64,000 bases of DNA from Paenibacillus urinalis (GTDB taxonomy: Bacteria; Bacillota; Bacilli; Paenibacillales; Paenibacillaceae). Where the stretch lies: positions 2,051,501 through 2,115,500 of the forward strand of contig NZ_CP118108.1 of NCBI RefSeq assembly GCF_028747985.1. The letters run 5' to 3'. The first letter of the stretch is position 1; the number at the start of each line of letters is the position of its first letter. Position numbers and translations under genes: made by a program. The notes below the pieces were generated by a model. It worked only from the letters and a program-made list of their open reading frames with translations, made no database searches and had not been told where the DNA came from. Positions 8,654 to 18,102 of this stretch are shown here, one piece after another.

Positions 8654-9938
8654 AGATTATTTGTCCCAGGAAGAAATAGATGCTCTATTGAAGCAATCTG
8701 AATCCATTTCCAGCGGAGAGCCTGTAATCAAGACGGTTGACGATTATCTCACACCGCTGGAGCAGGATGCGCTGGGCGAAATTGGTAACATCACTTTCGG
8801 GAGTGCGGCAACAGCACTGTCCACCTTGCTCGGGAATAAAGTAGATATAACAACACCTAAAATTTCGATAATTAACAAGTCGCAGTTTGAAGAGGAGTTC
8901 CCCAAGCCGCATGTCACCGTACATGTTACGTACGTAGATGGATTTGAAGGAATTAATTCCCTGGTGATCAAAAAGCGCGACGCGCAGGTGATCGCGGACT
9001 TGATGCTTGGCGGTGAAGGGAATCCGCAGGATGAGGAACTGAATGAAATTCATATCAGTGCGGTTCAGGAAGCAATGAACCAGATGATGGGATCTTCAGC
9101 TACCTCCATGTCCACTTTGTTTAATCGTTTTGTAAATATTTCGCCTCCAAGCATCGACATTTTGAATATGTCCAGCGGCGAAGGACTTAACAATTTTCCA
9201 ATGGACGAAACGCTGATTAAAGTATCCTTCAGGCTGCTCATTGGAGATTTGATCGATTCGAACATTATGCAGCTGTTAAGAGTGGATTTTGCGAAAAATA
9301 TGGTTCATATGCTGATCCATGGTTCATCTGATCCTGTGGAAGAAGCAGCCACTGAAGTTGTTGCAGCGGTCGAGGAGATCACTGAACCGGCACCACCGGC
9401 TCAGGCAGCGCAGCCCCCGGTGCAGACTCCGGTGCAGGAGCATCCGAATAGTATGCCTTCTCCACCATCTCAACCGATGCAGATGCCAGGCATGCCATAC
9501 CAGGACCCTTGGCAGGGACAAGCGCCGATGCCGCCAATGCAGCAGCAGATGCCGCAGCAAATGCCGAATATGCAATATAACGAACCACAACATTACGGAA
9601 ATATGCACGCTCGCGGTGTAAATGTGCAACCTGTACAGTTCGCAAACTTCCACAATGGAAATTTTGGGCAGCAAAGCGACAATAATTTGAATTTATTGAT
9701 GGACATACCGCTTAAAGTCACCGTAGAATTAGGAAGGACCCAGAAGCAAATTAAGGATATTTTGGAACTATCTCAGGGATCGATTATTGAACTGGACAAG
9801 CTTGCCGGTGAACCTGTAGATATTCTTGTAAACCAGAAGCTGATCGCTAAGGGCGAGGTCGTTGTTATTGACGAGAACTTTGGTGTACGTGTAACAGATA
9901 TCATCAGTGAATGGGACCGACTACAGAAAATACAATAA
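8643..9938 (+). CDS. fliY: Flagellar motor switch phosphatase FliY (CheC-FliN fusion)
   Basis: FliY combines a CheC-like CheY-P phosphatase with a FliN-type C-ring domain. After a FliM-like N-terminal motif (LSQEEIDALL), the product has a CheC motif EIGNITFGSAATALSTLL and a second one around AVQEAMNQMMGSSATSM. A low-complexity Pro/Met/Gln-rich linker spans about residues 250-345, and the C-terminal SpoA domain contains VTVELGRTQKQIKDILEL. I set the start at TTG 8643, nine bases after AAGGAG; the TTG at 8625 lacks a site. The linker is the only variable part. Confidence 0.95.
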   Translation: MTSKDYLSQEEIDALLKQSESISSGEPVIKTVDDYLTPLEQDALGEIGNITFGSAATALSTLLGNKVDITTPKISIINKSQFEEEFPKPHVTVHVTYVDGFEGINSLVIKKRDAQVIADLMLGGEGNPQDEELNEIHISAVQEAMNQMMGSSATSMSTLFNRFVNISPPSIDILNMSSGEGLNNFPMDETLIKVSFRLLIGDLIDSNIMQLLRVDFAKNMVHMLIHGSSDPVEEAATEVVAAVEEITEPAPPAQAAQPPVQTPVQEHPNSMPSPPSQPMQMPGMPYQDPWQGQAPMPPMQQQMPQQMPNMQYNEPQHYGNMHARGVNVQPVQFANFHNGNFGQQSDNNLNLLMDIPLKVTVELGRTQKQIKDILELSQGSIIELDKLAGEPVDILVNQKLIAKGEVVVIDENFGVRVTDIISEWDRLQKIQ

Positions 9939-9968
9939 GCACAATTTTTGGGGAGGATTTTAACTAAC

Positions 9969-10334
9969 ATGGCAAATCGAATTCTAATCGTGGACGACGC
10001 AGCATTTATGAGAATGATGATTCGAGACATTCTGACAAAAAACGGGTTTGAGGTTGTTGGAGAAGCACAAGATGGAGCACAAGCTATTGAAAAGTATAAG
10101 GAGCTTCGTCCTGACTTGATCACCATGGATATTACCATGCCAGAAATGGACGGTATTGCTGCATTGAAGGAAATTAAAAAAATCGAGCCTAATGCTAAAG
10201 TTATCATGTGTTCTGCAATGGGACAGCAGGCAATGGTTATTGACGCCATTCAGGCTGGTGCGAAGGACTTCATCGTGAAGCCGTTCCAATCCGATCGTGT
10301 CATCGAAGCGATTAACAAGACGTTAGGTATTTAA
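9969..10334 (+). CDS. cheY: Chemotaxis response regulator CheY
   Basis: This is a single-domain receiver of 121 residues. It has the acidic pair D9-D10 in ILIVDDAAF, the phospho-acceptor D54 in LITMDITMPEMDG, the switch Thr/Ser region MCSAMG, and the conserved Lys in FIVKPF. CheA phosphorylates it, and in Bacilli CheY-P bound to FliM favours counterclockwise rotation. ATG 9969 follows GGGGAGGA; the upstream in-frame codon at 9948 has no suitable site. Its place beside fliY, a CheY-P phosphatase, is as in B. subtilis. Confidence 0.98.
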   Translation: MANRILIVDDAAFMRMMIRDILTKNGFEVVGEAQDGAQAIEKYKELRPDLITMDITMPEMDGIAALKEIKKIEPNAKVIMCSAMGQQAMVIDAIQAGAKDFIVKPFQSDRVIEAINKTLGI

Positions 10335-10343
10335 TCGAAACCG

Positions 10344-10835
10344 ATGGAAACCAGTTATTATGGCCAGCTGCTATGGGTAATTGTAGTCCTTATTGCGATC
10401 ATTGCAGCCATCGTGCTGCTCGTACGCTGGCTGGGTCGTAAGAACCAACACTTTTTCCAGAAGAAAGCGATGAGAATTGTTGGCGGAGTCGGGCTTGGAC
10501 CGAGCAAATCCATTCAAATCGTTGAGATAGGCAGTAAACTATATATCCTTGGGGTTGGTGAGGATATCAATGTTATTGATACCTTAGCTGATCCCGAGGA
10601 GATCAGTCAGCTAATGAAGCAATTTGAGCTTGAAGGAAGGGAAACAACATCAATCCTCTCAACAATTGAGAATCTGAAGACCCGGCTTAACCGAGATCGG
10701 GCCAAGTCTCAAGAAGTTGATGAAGCTGACTTTAAGCAATTGTTTGAACAGAAACTTCAAGAAATGCCAGATCGCAAGGAACAGATGGAAGACTGGCTTC
10801 AAGAAGATACTAGAGATCGGTCGAGGGATTCATGA
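10344..10835 (+). CDS. fliO: Flagellar biosynthesis protein FliO (FliZ)
   Basis: FliO is a small membrane protein that helps assemble the FliPQR core of the export gate. The 163-residue product has one membrane helix at about residues 8-28, then a FliO domain with MRIVGGVGLGPSKSIQIVEI and LYILGVGEDINVI, then a charged C-terminal tail. It lacks the cleavable signal peptide and periplasmic part reported for B. subtilis FliO/FliZ, so it is shorter than that protein. The sequence before ATG 10344 contains no good ribosome binding site. It overlaps fliP by four bases. Confidence 0.92.
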   Translation: METSYYGQLLWVIVVLIAIIAAIVLLVRWLGRKNQHFFQKKAMRIVGGVGLGPSKSIQIVEIGSKLYILGVGEDINVIDTLADPEEISQLMKQFELEGRETTSILSTIENLKTRLNRDRAKSQEVDEADFKQLFEQKLQEMPDRKEQMEDWLQEDTRDRSRDS

Positions 10836-11590
10836 ATAAGAAGATTGTAGTTGCATGTCTGTTGTGGGTGTGCCTGACGGTATTCAATGGTACAGAGGCC
10901 TTTGCGGCACAGCCGATCCCTGATATCTCTATCGAGTTCGGGAATACGGAAGGCGAAGAACCGAGCACAAGCGCATTATCTATTATTTTACTCATTACGG
11001 TATTAAGCATTGCACCTGCAATTCTCGTATTAATGACAAGCTTTACTAGGATCGTTATCGTCCTGAGCTTTGTCAGAACGTCGCTCGGTACGAACCAAAT
11101 GCCGCCGAACCAAGTGCTCGTCGGACTGGCCCTTTTTCTGACCTTGTTTATTATGTCTCCAACCATATCACAAATGAATGAAGTCGCACTCCAGCCTTAT
11201 CTGAGAGGAGAGCTTACTCAGACGGAAGCACTGGAGGAGGCAGCCGAGCCGATGAAGGAATTCATGTTCTCTCATACGAGAGAGAAGGATCTGCTGCTGT
11301 TTATGGAATATACCGGAGCGGAGCAGCCCGAGTCCTATGAGGATATTCCCTTACATGTACTTGTTCCGGCCTATGCCATAAGTGAATTAAAAACTGCATT
11401 TCAGATGGGCTTTATGATATTTATTCCATTTCTAGTCATTGATATTGTCGTGTCGAGTGTACTTATGGCGATGGGGATGATGATGCTCCCGCCGGTCATG
11501 ATATCACTGCCCTTCAAGATTCTTCTCTTTGTTCTGGTGGATGGCTGGTATTTGGTCGTAAAATCTCTGTTATTAAGTTTCAGTCCTTAA
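10832..11590 (+). CDS. fliP: Flagellar export gate protein FliP
   Basis: FliP forms the pentameric core of the type III export gate. The 252-residue product starts with a signal peptide (about residues 1-25, with AFAA at the likely cleavage site). Four membrane segments follow, and the sequence carries the family signatures MTSFTRIVIVLSFVRTSLGT and FILFV-like C-terminal helices around FKILLFVLVDGWYLVV. The start overlaps the fliO stop as ATGA. Confidence 0.98.
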   Translation: MNKKIVVACLLWVCLTVFNGTEAFAAQPIPDISIEFGNTEGEEPSTSALSIILLITVLSIAPAILVLMTSFTRIVIVLSFVRTSLGTNQMPPNQVLVGLALFLTLFIMSPTISQMNEVALQPYLRGELTQTEALEEAAEPMKEFMFSHTREKDLLLFMEYTGAEQPESYEDIPLHVLVPAYAISELKTAFQMGFMIFIPFLVIDIVVSSVLMAMGMMMLPPVMISLPFKILLFVLVDGWYLVVKSLLLSFSP

Positions 11591-11625
11591 ACTAGGGCGC
11601 ATCTAGACATTGGAGGCAAGCGGCC

Positions 11626-11895
11626 ATGACATCCGATTTTATCATTGAACTGGCAGGGCAAGCGATTTTTATCGCACTGGAAATCAGTGCGCCAATGCTT
11701 GTATTAGGGCTTGTAGTAGGTCTTATTATCAGTATTTTTCAAGCGACGACACAGATCCAAGAGCAGACACTGGCTTTTGTTCCCAAGATTATTGCGGTGC
11801 TTGTGGCGCTGTTGTTATTTGGGCCATGGATACTTGCAACAATGGTCGATTTCACATTTAACATTTTGGATAATCTTCATACTTATATCGGGTAG
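11626..11895 (+). CDS. fliQ: Flagellar export gate protein FliQ
   Basis: FliQ is an 89-residue membrane hairpin, two hydrophobic helices at about residues 15-38 and 52-75, that wraps around FliPR in the export gate. The conserved loop SIFQATTQIQEQTLAFVPK is present. ATG 11626 lies behind TGGAGG. Length and gene order between fliP and fliR leave little doubt. Confidence 0.98.
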   Translation: MTSDFIIELAGQAIFIALEISAPMLVLGLVVGLIISIFQATTQIQEQTLAFVPKIIAVLVALLLFGPWILATMVDFTFNILDNLHTYIG

Positions 11896-11906
11896 GCATA
11901 TACAAC

Positions 11907-12695
11907 ATGGAGATGATGCTTCAAGGTTTTTCTGTCGCTCTGCTTATTTTTTGTCGAATTACAGCATTTTTTGTAGCAGCACCTATATTTTCTACGCCAG
12001 GGGTTCCAGGGGTATTTAAGATCGGAATATCTTTTTTTATTACCGTTATTGTGTACCTCACATTTGGCTTAGATCAGTCGATTCCGATGGATGGTCAATA
12101 TATTCTGCTCATTGTGAAAGAAATACTGATGGGGCTGCTGCTCGGCTACATCGCACTACTCATGATTACAGCGATACAAACAGCAGGTGCATTTATCGAT
12201 ATTCAGATCGGGTTTGGGATGGCGAATGTCTACGACCCGATGACAGGCGCAGCCGCTCCTTTGACAGGGAATGTGAAGTATGCCTTTGCTGTTCTGTTAT
12301 TTCTGACCATGAACGGTCATCATCGAATGCTGGATGCAATTGTGTACAGCTACGAGTGGGTACCGCTGGTAGGTAATGATCTGTTTGCTGCAATGGCAAG
12401 CGGGAATATCGCGGAATTAATCATAACCGCTTTCGCTCAGGCGTTTATGCTCGCATTTCAGCTGGCAGCACCTCTTGTTGTCGCTCTGTTTATGACAGAT
12501 GTGGGTCTCGGCTTCTTGGCAAGAACTGCGCCGCAGTTCAATGTGTTTGTCATTGGTGTTCCGTTAAAAATTCTGGTAGGACTTGCGATGATGCTGGTCA
12601 CCATACCAGGCCTGTTATATTTATTTGAAAATTTGTTCGCAGTCATGTTTGAAGCTATGCAGGGAGTACTGGAAGTGATTAAACAGGGAGCTTAA
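11907..12695 (+). CDS. fliR: Flagellar export gate protein FliR
   Basis: FliR is the single FliP/FliQ-like subunit that completes the export gate. The 262-residue product has about six membrane helices, the early motif RITAFFVAAPIFSTPGVPG, and the conserved central stretch AGAFIDIQIGFGMANVYDP. It begins 11 bases after fliQ with only a weak ribosome binding site, so ATG 11913 is a possible alternative start. The gene is followed by flhB. Confidence 0.97.
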   Translation: MEMMLQGFSVALLIFCRITAFFVAAPIFSTPGVPGVFKIGISFFITVIVYLTFGLDQSIPMDGQYILLIVKEILMGLLLGYIALLMITAIQTAGAFIDIQIGFGMANVYDPMTGAAAPLTGNVKYAFAVLLFLTMNGHHRMLDAIVYSYEWVPLVGNDLFAAMASGNIAELIITAFAQAFMLAFQLAAPLVVALFMTDVGLGFLARTAPQFNVFVIGVPLKILVGLAMMLVTIPGLLYLFENLFAVMFEAMQGVLEVIKQGA

Positions 12696-12729
12696 GGCTT
12701 GAATCTGCGGGGCGGGGGTAGTAGCAGCA

Positions 12730-13839
12730 ATGAGATTTAAACTGGACCTGCAGATGTTCTCAGGGGAGAAGACGGAGAAGGCTACCCCGAAAAAACGTCA
12801 GGAATCTCGTAAAAAGGGCCAAGTGGCCAAAAGTATGGAAATATCCGGAGCGGCCATTTTACTCTCCTGTTTCATGTGTCTGCTCATCTTTGGTGAATTT
12901 TACAAAGAACGCATCGCAGACGCCTTTAGGGATATCTTTGTTAACAGGCTGAATATGGAAGTAACAAGCGAGAACGTAATGGTTATGTTCGGGCAGTTTG
13001 GAATGGAGATTCTTATCCTCCTTGCTCCGATCTTTGCCATCGCGGTGATCATCGGTTTTGCGGCCAATTATATTCAGGTTGGATTTTTGCTGACAGGCGA
13101 AGGGGTAACACCCAAATTCAGCAAGCTGGATCCGATCAAAGGCTTCAAGAACATCTTTTCCATGCGAGCCCTCGTGGAACTTTTGAAATCCGTTCTTAAG
13201 CTCGTCATTATTGGCTATCTGGTTTACGACATCCTGTGGGGTGCACGTGATGAATTCGCCGGCCTCAGCCTGTTATCACTCGATGGGATCTTGAAATTCG
13301 CCGCGGAAATGACGCTGGACCTTGGAATCAATATTGGCGCAGCCTTATTTGTACTATCTATTCTCGATTACATGTATCAGAGATATGAGCATGAGAAGAA
13401 CATTAGAATGTCCAAACAGGACATCAAGGATGAGTATAAGAAGATGGAGGGAGACCCTCTCATTAAAGCGAAAATTCGCGAACGGCAAAGACGCATGGCG
13501 ATGCAGCGGATGATGCAGGAAGTTCCCAATGCGGACGTCATCATTACGAATCCTACTCACTTTGCAGTCGCTTTGAAATATGATGGCAATGAAATGGAGG
13601 CTCCTACTGTTATAGCGAAAGGCGCAGATCATATGGCGCTGCGTATTCGGGAGATTGCCAAAGAGCATGGAGTGGCGCTTATGGAGAGCAAGCCTCTTGC
13701 CAGAGCTTTGTTCCAAAGGACTGAGATCGGGGATTCCATTCCGGCAGATCTCTTCCAGGCTGTCGCTGAAATTCTAGCCTATGTTTACAAATTAAAAGGA
13801 AGATCGAATCATAAGGGGAATCGGAGGCATGGAAACTAG
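12730..13839 (+). CDS. flhB: Flagellar export switch protein FlhB
   Basis: FlhB controls export substrate specificity and undergoes autocleavage within NPTH. The 369-residue product has the N-terminal signature GEKTEKATPKKRQESRKKGQ, four membrane helices between about residues 35 and 215, and a cytoplasmic domain with the autocleavage site in IITNPTHFAVALKYD. The start ATG 12730 is preceded by an unusual G-rich site (GGGGCGGGGG). The stop shares one base with the flhA start. Confidence 0.98.
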   Translation: MRFKLDLQMFSGEKTEKATPKKRQESRKKGQVAKSMEISGAAILLSCFMCLLIFGEFYKERIADAFRDIFVNRLNMEVTSENVMVMFGQFGMEILILLAPIFAIAVIIGFAANYIQVGFLLTGEGVTPKFSKLDPIKGFKNIFSMRALVELLKSVLKLVIIGYLVYDILWGARDEFAGLSLLSLDGILKFAAEMTLDLGINIGAALFVLSILDYMYQRYEHEKNIRMSKQDIKDEYKKMEGDPLIKAKIRERQRRMAMQRMMQEVPNADVIITNPTHFAVALKYDGNEMEAPTVIAKGADHMALRIREIAKEHGVALMESKPLARALFQRTEIGDSIPADLFQAVAEILAYVYKLKGRSNHKGNRRHGN

Positions 13840-15872
13840 TGAAAATTAAAGACCTATCAATCCTGATCGGGATCATCGGCATCGTGCTAATGATGATTCT
13901 CCCTATTCCTGTTGGACTACTTGATGCATTATTGGTTATCAACATCGCTATAGCCTTGGTTATTTTGCTGGTAGCGATGAATACGAAGGAAGCTCTGGAA
14001 TTCTCCATATTCCCTTCCTTGCTGCTTGTGACGACTCTATTTCGTGTAGCACTTAACCTTGCAACGACAAAGCACATTTTACAGGATGCTTATGCGGGTC
14101 AGGTTGTGGCCACTTTCGGAAGCTGGATCTCTGGTGGTCAGCCGGTTATTGGTTTTATCGTGTTTCTGATCCTGGTCGTCGTTCAATTTATTGTCATTAC
14201 GAAAGGTTCGGAACGCGTAGCAGAGGTCGGAGCTCGGTTTACGCTCGACGCAATGCCCGGGAAGCAAATGAGTATAGATGCGGATCTCAACGCAGGACTT
14301 ATTAATGAGCATCAAGCAAAAGATCGCCGAAGTAAAATTGAACGCGAAGCGGACTTTTACGGTGCGATGGATGGTGCGAGTAAGTTTGTTAAGGGAGACG
14401 CGATTGCCAGTATTGTTATCCTGCTGATCAACCTTGTCGGCGGATTTATTATCGGTATGGTAATGATGGGTATGAGCTTTGCTGATGCGTTGTCGACTTA
14501 CTCACTGTTAACGATTGGAGATGGATTGGTCAGCCAGATCCCTGCACTGCTCATCTCTACCGCATCCGGGATTATCGTTACGCGTGCAGCTTCTGACGGT
14601 ACAATGGCGGACGATATTACATCCCAGCTATTCTCCTATCCGAAGCTTCTCTATATTGTAGGAGCGACAGTAGCATTTCTAGGGTTCTTCACACCCATTG
14701 AGTTGATTACGACACTGCCGCTTGCGTTAATTCTCTTCTTCGCAGGCTGGAAGATGCAGCAGAATTTGAACAAACAGCAGATTAGTGATGAACAGATGGA
14801 AGAAGAGCAGCAGATTGAAGAGGTGCGTAGTCCGGAAAGTGTAATTAACCTGCTGCAAGTGGATCCGATCGAATTCGAATTTGGATATGGACTCATTCCT
14901 TTAGCAGATACAGGACAGGGTGGAGATTTGCTCGATCGTATCATCATGATTCGAAGACAATGTGCTCTTGAGCTGGGACTCGTCGTTCCAGTGATTCGGA
15001 TAAGAGACAATATTCAATTAAGACCAAGTGAATATGTGATCAAGATTAAAGGAAATATCGTCGGGAGCGGCGAGCTTCTGCTCAATCACTATCTGGCGAT
15101 GAGTCCCGGATATGATGACGATTCTATAACCGGGATTGAAACAACCGAGCCTGCTTTTGGCCTTCCCGCGTTATGGATCGATGAAGCAACCAAGGATCGG
15201 GCGGAATTGTCCGGCTATACCGTTGTAGATCCACCTTCGGTTGTGGCAACGCATTTGACCGAAATGATTAAGAAGCATGCACATGAGCTCCTGGGTCGTC
15301 AGGAAACAAAGGCTCTTGTGGATAACTTGAAAGAGAATTATCCTGCACTGGTTGATGAGCTGATTCCATCTGTTCTATCCATTGGAGATGTTCAAAAAGT
15401 ATTGGCTAAACTTCTGCGTGAGAAAATCTCGATTCGAGATATGGTGACGATCTTTGAAACGCTCGCAGATTACGGTACCTATACGAAGGATCCGGATGTA
15501 CTTACGGAGTATGTCAGACAAGCTCTATCCAGACAGATTACACAGCAGTATACCCAAAAAGGGGAGACGATGCGGGTTATTACGGTTGGACCGAATCTGG
15601 AGAAAAAGATCGCCGAGAGTGTCCAGCAGACGGAGCAAGGGAGCTATCTGGCGCTTGATCCGGTATCCAGTCAGACGCTGTATCAGAAGCTGATGGAGCA
15701 AGTGAATCGATTGATTCAGACGGGTCAACAACCGATTGTGCTTACTTCACCGACAATCCGGATGTATTTGCGGCAATTGATCGAAAGAACGATGCAGGAT
15801 ATACCGGTGTTATCCTACAGCGAACTGGAGCCTAATGTTGAAATTCAAAGTATCGGGGTGGTTAATCTATGA
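13839..15872 (+). CDS. flhA: Flagellar export gate protein FlhA
   Basis: FlhA is the large nonameric export gate component. The 677-residue product has the expected N-terminal membrane domain with about eight helices (residues 1-310). The FHIPEP-region residues ERVAEVGARFTLDAMPGKQM and the following ADLNAGLI are present. The linker is Gln/Glu-rich, and the cytoplasmic domain reaches the C-terminus. GTG 13839 follows GGAGGCATGG at the end of flhB. The stop overlaps flhF by four bases. Confidence 0.98.
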   Translation: MKIKDLSILIGIIGIVLMMILPIPVGLLDALLVINIAIALVILLVAMNTKEALEFSIFPSLLLVTTLFRVALNLATTKHILQDAYAGQVVATFGSWISGGQPVIGFIVFLILVVVQFIVITKGSERVAEVGARFTLDAMPGKQMSIDADLNAGLINEHQAKDRRSKIEREADFYGAMDGASKFVKGDAIASIVILLINLVGGFIIGMVMMGMSFADALSTYSLLTIGDGLVSQIPALLISTASGIIVTRAASDGTMADDITSQLFSYPKLLYIVGATVAFLGFFTPIELITTLPLALILFFAGWKMQQNLNKQQISDEQMEEEQQIEEVRSPESVINLLQVDPIEFEFGYGLIPLADTGQGGDLLDRIIMIRRQCALELGLVVPVIRIRDNIQLRPSEYVIKIKGNIVGSGELLLNHYLAMSPGYDDDSITGIETTEPAFGLPALWIDEATKDRAELSGYTVVDPPSVVATHLTEMIKKHAHELLGRQETKALVDNLKENYPALVDELIPSVLSIGDVQKVLAKLLREKISIRDMVTIFETLADYGTYTKDPDVLTEYVRQALSRQITQQYTQKGETMRVITVGPNLEKKIAESVQQTEQGSYLALDPVSSQTLYQKLMEQVNRLIQTGQQPIVLTSPTIRMYLRQLIERTMQDIPVLSYSELEPNVEIQSIGVVNL

Positions 15873-17170
15873 GAGTGAAAAAATATATAGTGGATACCAT
15901 GCCCGAGGCCATGAGCCTGATTCGCAGTGAGCTGGGATCGGATGCAGTCATCTTATCGACCAAATCGATCAAGACAGGCGGCTTTGCCGGACTGTTCCGC
16001 AAGCAAAAGATAGAGGTTGTAGCGGCGGTTGAGGAGCCGGCAGCTTCAGTGTCAGCAGTAAATCTGCAAGCAAGTCCCCCGGCCGCTCAGGCTCAGCCAA
16101 GACCCATACCAAGAGCAATGGCCCCAGATGCTTACCGCAAAGTGGCAGATGGTATGAATAACGGAGAACAAGCAGCGGCCAAGGAAAAACAGGAGGATGT
16201 GAAGCAAGAGAATCCGTCCTACAGAGGACCACGTTCATCAGTCCTTTCATCAATCCCTGTTCAGGAGCCGCACCCGGAAGGGGCGGATTTTTCCGCTTCT
16301 ACCGATCAAGCTCTGCTAACTGAAATACAGCAGTTGAAGCAGATGATGACTTCCTTTGCTAAGCGAGATGCCTATGAAGCCATGCTGCCGGGTAATCTGA
16401 ATGAGGCTCGTACGAGACTGGTTCAGCAGGGAGTCATCGATGAATTATGGATCAAATGGATTGATGCAGCACAGGAGCAGTGGTCAGAACAGACTGAGCA
16501 GAGCGGCTTCGCATTGGTAAAGGAAGAGATAAGAGAGTTCCTTGTGGAGCGAATAGATGCTGGCATTGCGCAGGACACACGTATTGTTTATGTTGCGGGA
16601 CCTACGGGTGTGGGTAAGACGACGACCATTGCCAAGCTGGCTGCTGAGCAAATGTTTAAGTACAAGCGCAAGGTCGGGTTTGTTACTGCGGATACGTACC
16701 GGATCTCTGCTGTTGAACAGCTGAGAACCTATGCCGCAATTCTGGGAGTTCCGCTTGAAGTGGTTCAGTCACCGGCTGATACCAAGCGTGCCCTAGAACG
16801 CCTTGCAGATTGCGATCTTATTTTTATGGATACCGCAGGACGTAACTACCGTAATGAAATGCTGGTATCCGAACTGAACAGCCTGCTTCTCGATGAACCC
16901 AACAGCGAGATGATGCTAGTACTGAGCCTCACCTCGAAGACAGAGGACATGCTCGTCATTTTGGACCATTTCACCAAATATGGCCTGTCCAAAGTCATTT
17001 TTACCAAGATGGATGAAACGGACAGTCTAGGTTCCATCATCAATGTTCTATATCGTTACCCTGTGACGCTGTCTTACATAGCGGATGGCCAGAATGTGCC
17101 AGACGATCTTATGGTGCCGGATGCCAAGACGCTTTCAGATTGCATAATGGGAAGTGATGAGAATGAGTGA
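15869..17170 (+). CDS. flhF: Flagellar SRP-like GTPase FlhF
   Basis: FlhF is an SRP-family GTPase that sets flagellar position and number together with FlhG. The 433-residue product has a variable N-terminal B domain with a Pro/Ala/Gln-rich stretch at about residues 60-130. The NG domain has a P-loop GPTGVGKTT at 244-252, then ADTYRISAVEQLRTYA, then MDTAGR, then FTKMDET. It overlaps flhA and flhG. The N-terminal MRVKKYIVDTMPEAM is typical of FlhF. Confidence 0.97.
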   Translation: MRVKKYIVDTMPEAMSLIRSELGSDAVILSTKSIKTGGFAGLFRKQKIEVVAAVEEPAASVSAVNLQASPPAAQAQPRPIPRAMAPDAYRKVADGMNNGEQAAAKEKQEDVKQENPSYRGPRSSVLSSIPVQEPHPEGADFSASTDQALLTEIQQLKQMMTSFAKRDAYEAMLPGNLNEARTRLVQQGVIDELWIKWIDAAQEQWSEQTEQSGFALVKEEIREFLVERIDAGIAQDTRIVYVAGPTGVGKTTTIAKLAAEQMFKYKRKVGFVTADTYRISAVEQLRTYAAILGVPLEVVQSPADTKRALERLADCDLIFMDTAGRNYRNEMLVSELNSLLLDEPNSEMMLVLSLTSKTEDMLVILDHFTKYGLSKVIFTKMDETDSLGSIINVLYRYPVTLSYIADGQNVPDDLMVPDAKTLSDCIMGSDENE

Positions 17171-18071
17171 TCAGGCAGCATCTCTCAGAGAACTGATGGC
17201 AGCAAGGCCCATTCCGAAGATTACGGAAGAGAACCGCGTTAAGAAGCCAGCAGCTAAGAAACAGGCTAAATTGATTGCGGTAGCAAGCGGCAAGGGTGGA
17301 GTAGGGAAATCCAATTTCACTTTAAACCTTGCATTAAAAATTCATGCTGCCGGTAAAAAGGTACTCGTATTCGACGCTGATATGGGAATGGCCAATATAG
17401 ATGTGCTCATGGGGGTCTCCTCCAAATTCAGTCTATATCATGTGCTGACTAGGGAGAAAAGGATCTCAGAGATTATACAGCTCGGACCGATGGGGCTTCC
17501 GTATATCGCAGGAGGATCCGGATTCGTAGAACTTCTGTCTCTAACGGAACAGGATATTGATGCATTCACCACTGATTTGGAGAGCCTGGCTTCGGAAATG
17601 GACTATATTTTCTTTGATACCGGTGCGGGATTGTCACTGGAGAACAGAAGCTTTATCGCGGCTGCAGATGAATGTATTGTTGTGACGACCCCGGAGCCCA
17701 CGGCGATCACGGATGCTTATGCACTCATCAAAATGATGCACAAAATTAACGGTCACAGCCCATTCGGCATCATCGTCAATCGGGCTGAGAACAAGCGCGA
17801 GGCCGACCAGGTCAGCTCAAAGATACAGCTGGTTGCTAAACGATTTTTGGGGGCTGATATTCCGTTGCTCGGGTATATCACTGAGGATAGTCATGTGATG
17901 CGTGCGGTTAAGAAGCAAACTCCATTTACTACCCTGTATCCGAACTGCACAGCTGCTAAGGATATGGAACGAATCTCGCTGAACTACACGGAGATGGGCA
18001 GAACGATATCGAACGGTGGGCAGGGCTTAAGAGGATTTGTTGCCAAGTGGCTGAGGAAAACGGCCCAATAA
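17163..18071 (+). CDS. flhG: FlhG/YlxH MinD-like ATPase
   Basis: FlhG is a ParA/MinD-type ATPase that activates the FlhF GTPase and regulates flagellar number. The 302-residue product carries the deviant Walker A SGKGGVGKSN beginning at residue 42, the DADMGMANIDVLMG motif, and the FDTGAG switch region. An N-terminal segment with DQAASLRELMA is the FlhF-activating helix. ATG 17163 is chosen over GTG 17154 because GGGAAG lies nine bases before it. It overlaps flhF by eight bases. Confidence 0.96.
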   Translation: MSDQAASLRELMAARPIPKITEENRVKKPAAKKQAKLIAVASGKGGVGKSNFTLNLALKIHAAGKKVLVFDADMGMANIDVLMGVSSKFSLYHVLTREKRISEIIQLGPMGLPYIAGGSGFVELLSLTEQDIDAFTTDLESLASEMDYIFFDTGAGLSLENRSFIAAADECIVVTTPEPTAITDAYALIKMMHKINGHSPFGIIVNRAENKREADQVSSKIQLVAKRFLGADIPLLGYITEDSHVMRAVKKQTPFTTLYPNCTAAKDMERISLNYTEMGRTISNGGQGLRGFVAKWLRKTAQ

Positions 18072-18102
18072 ACAAGATGAAATTACTTTAGAGGTGTCTT
18101 AC

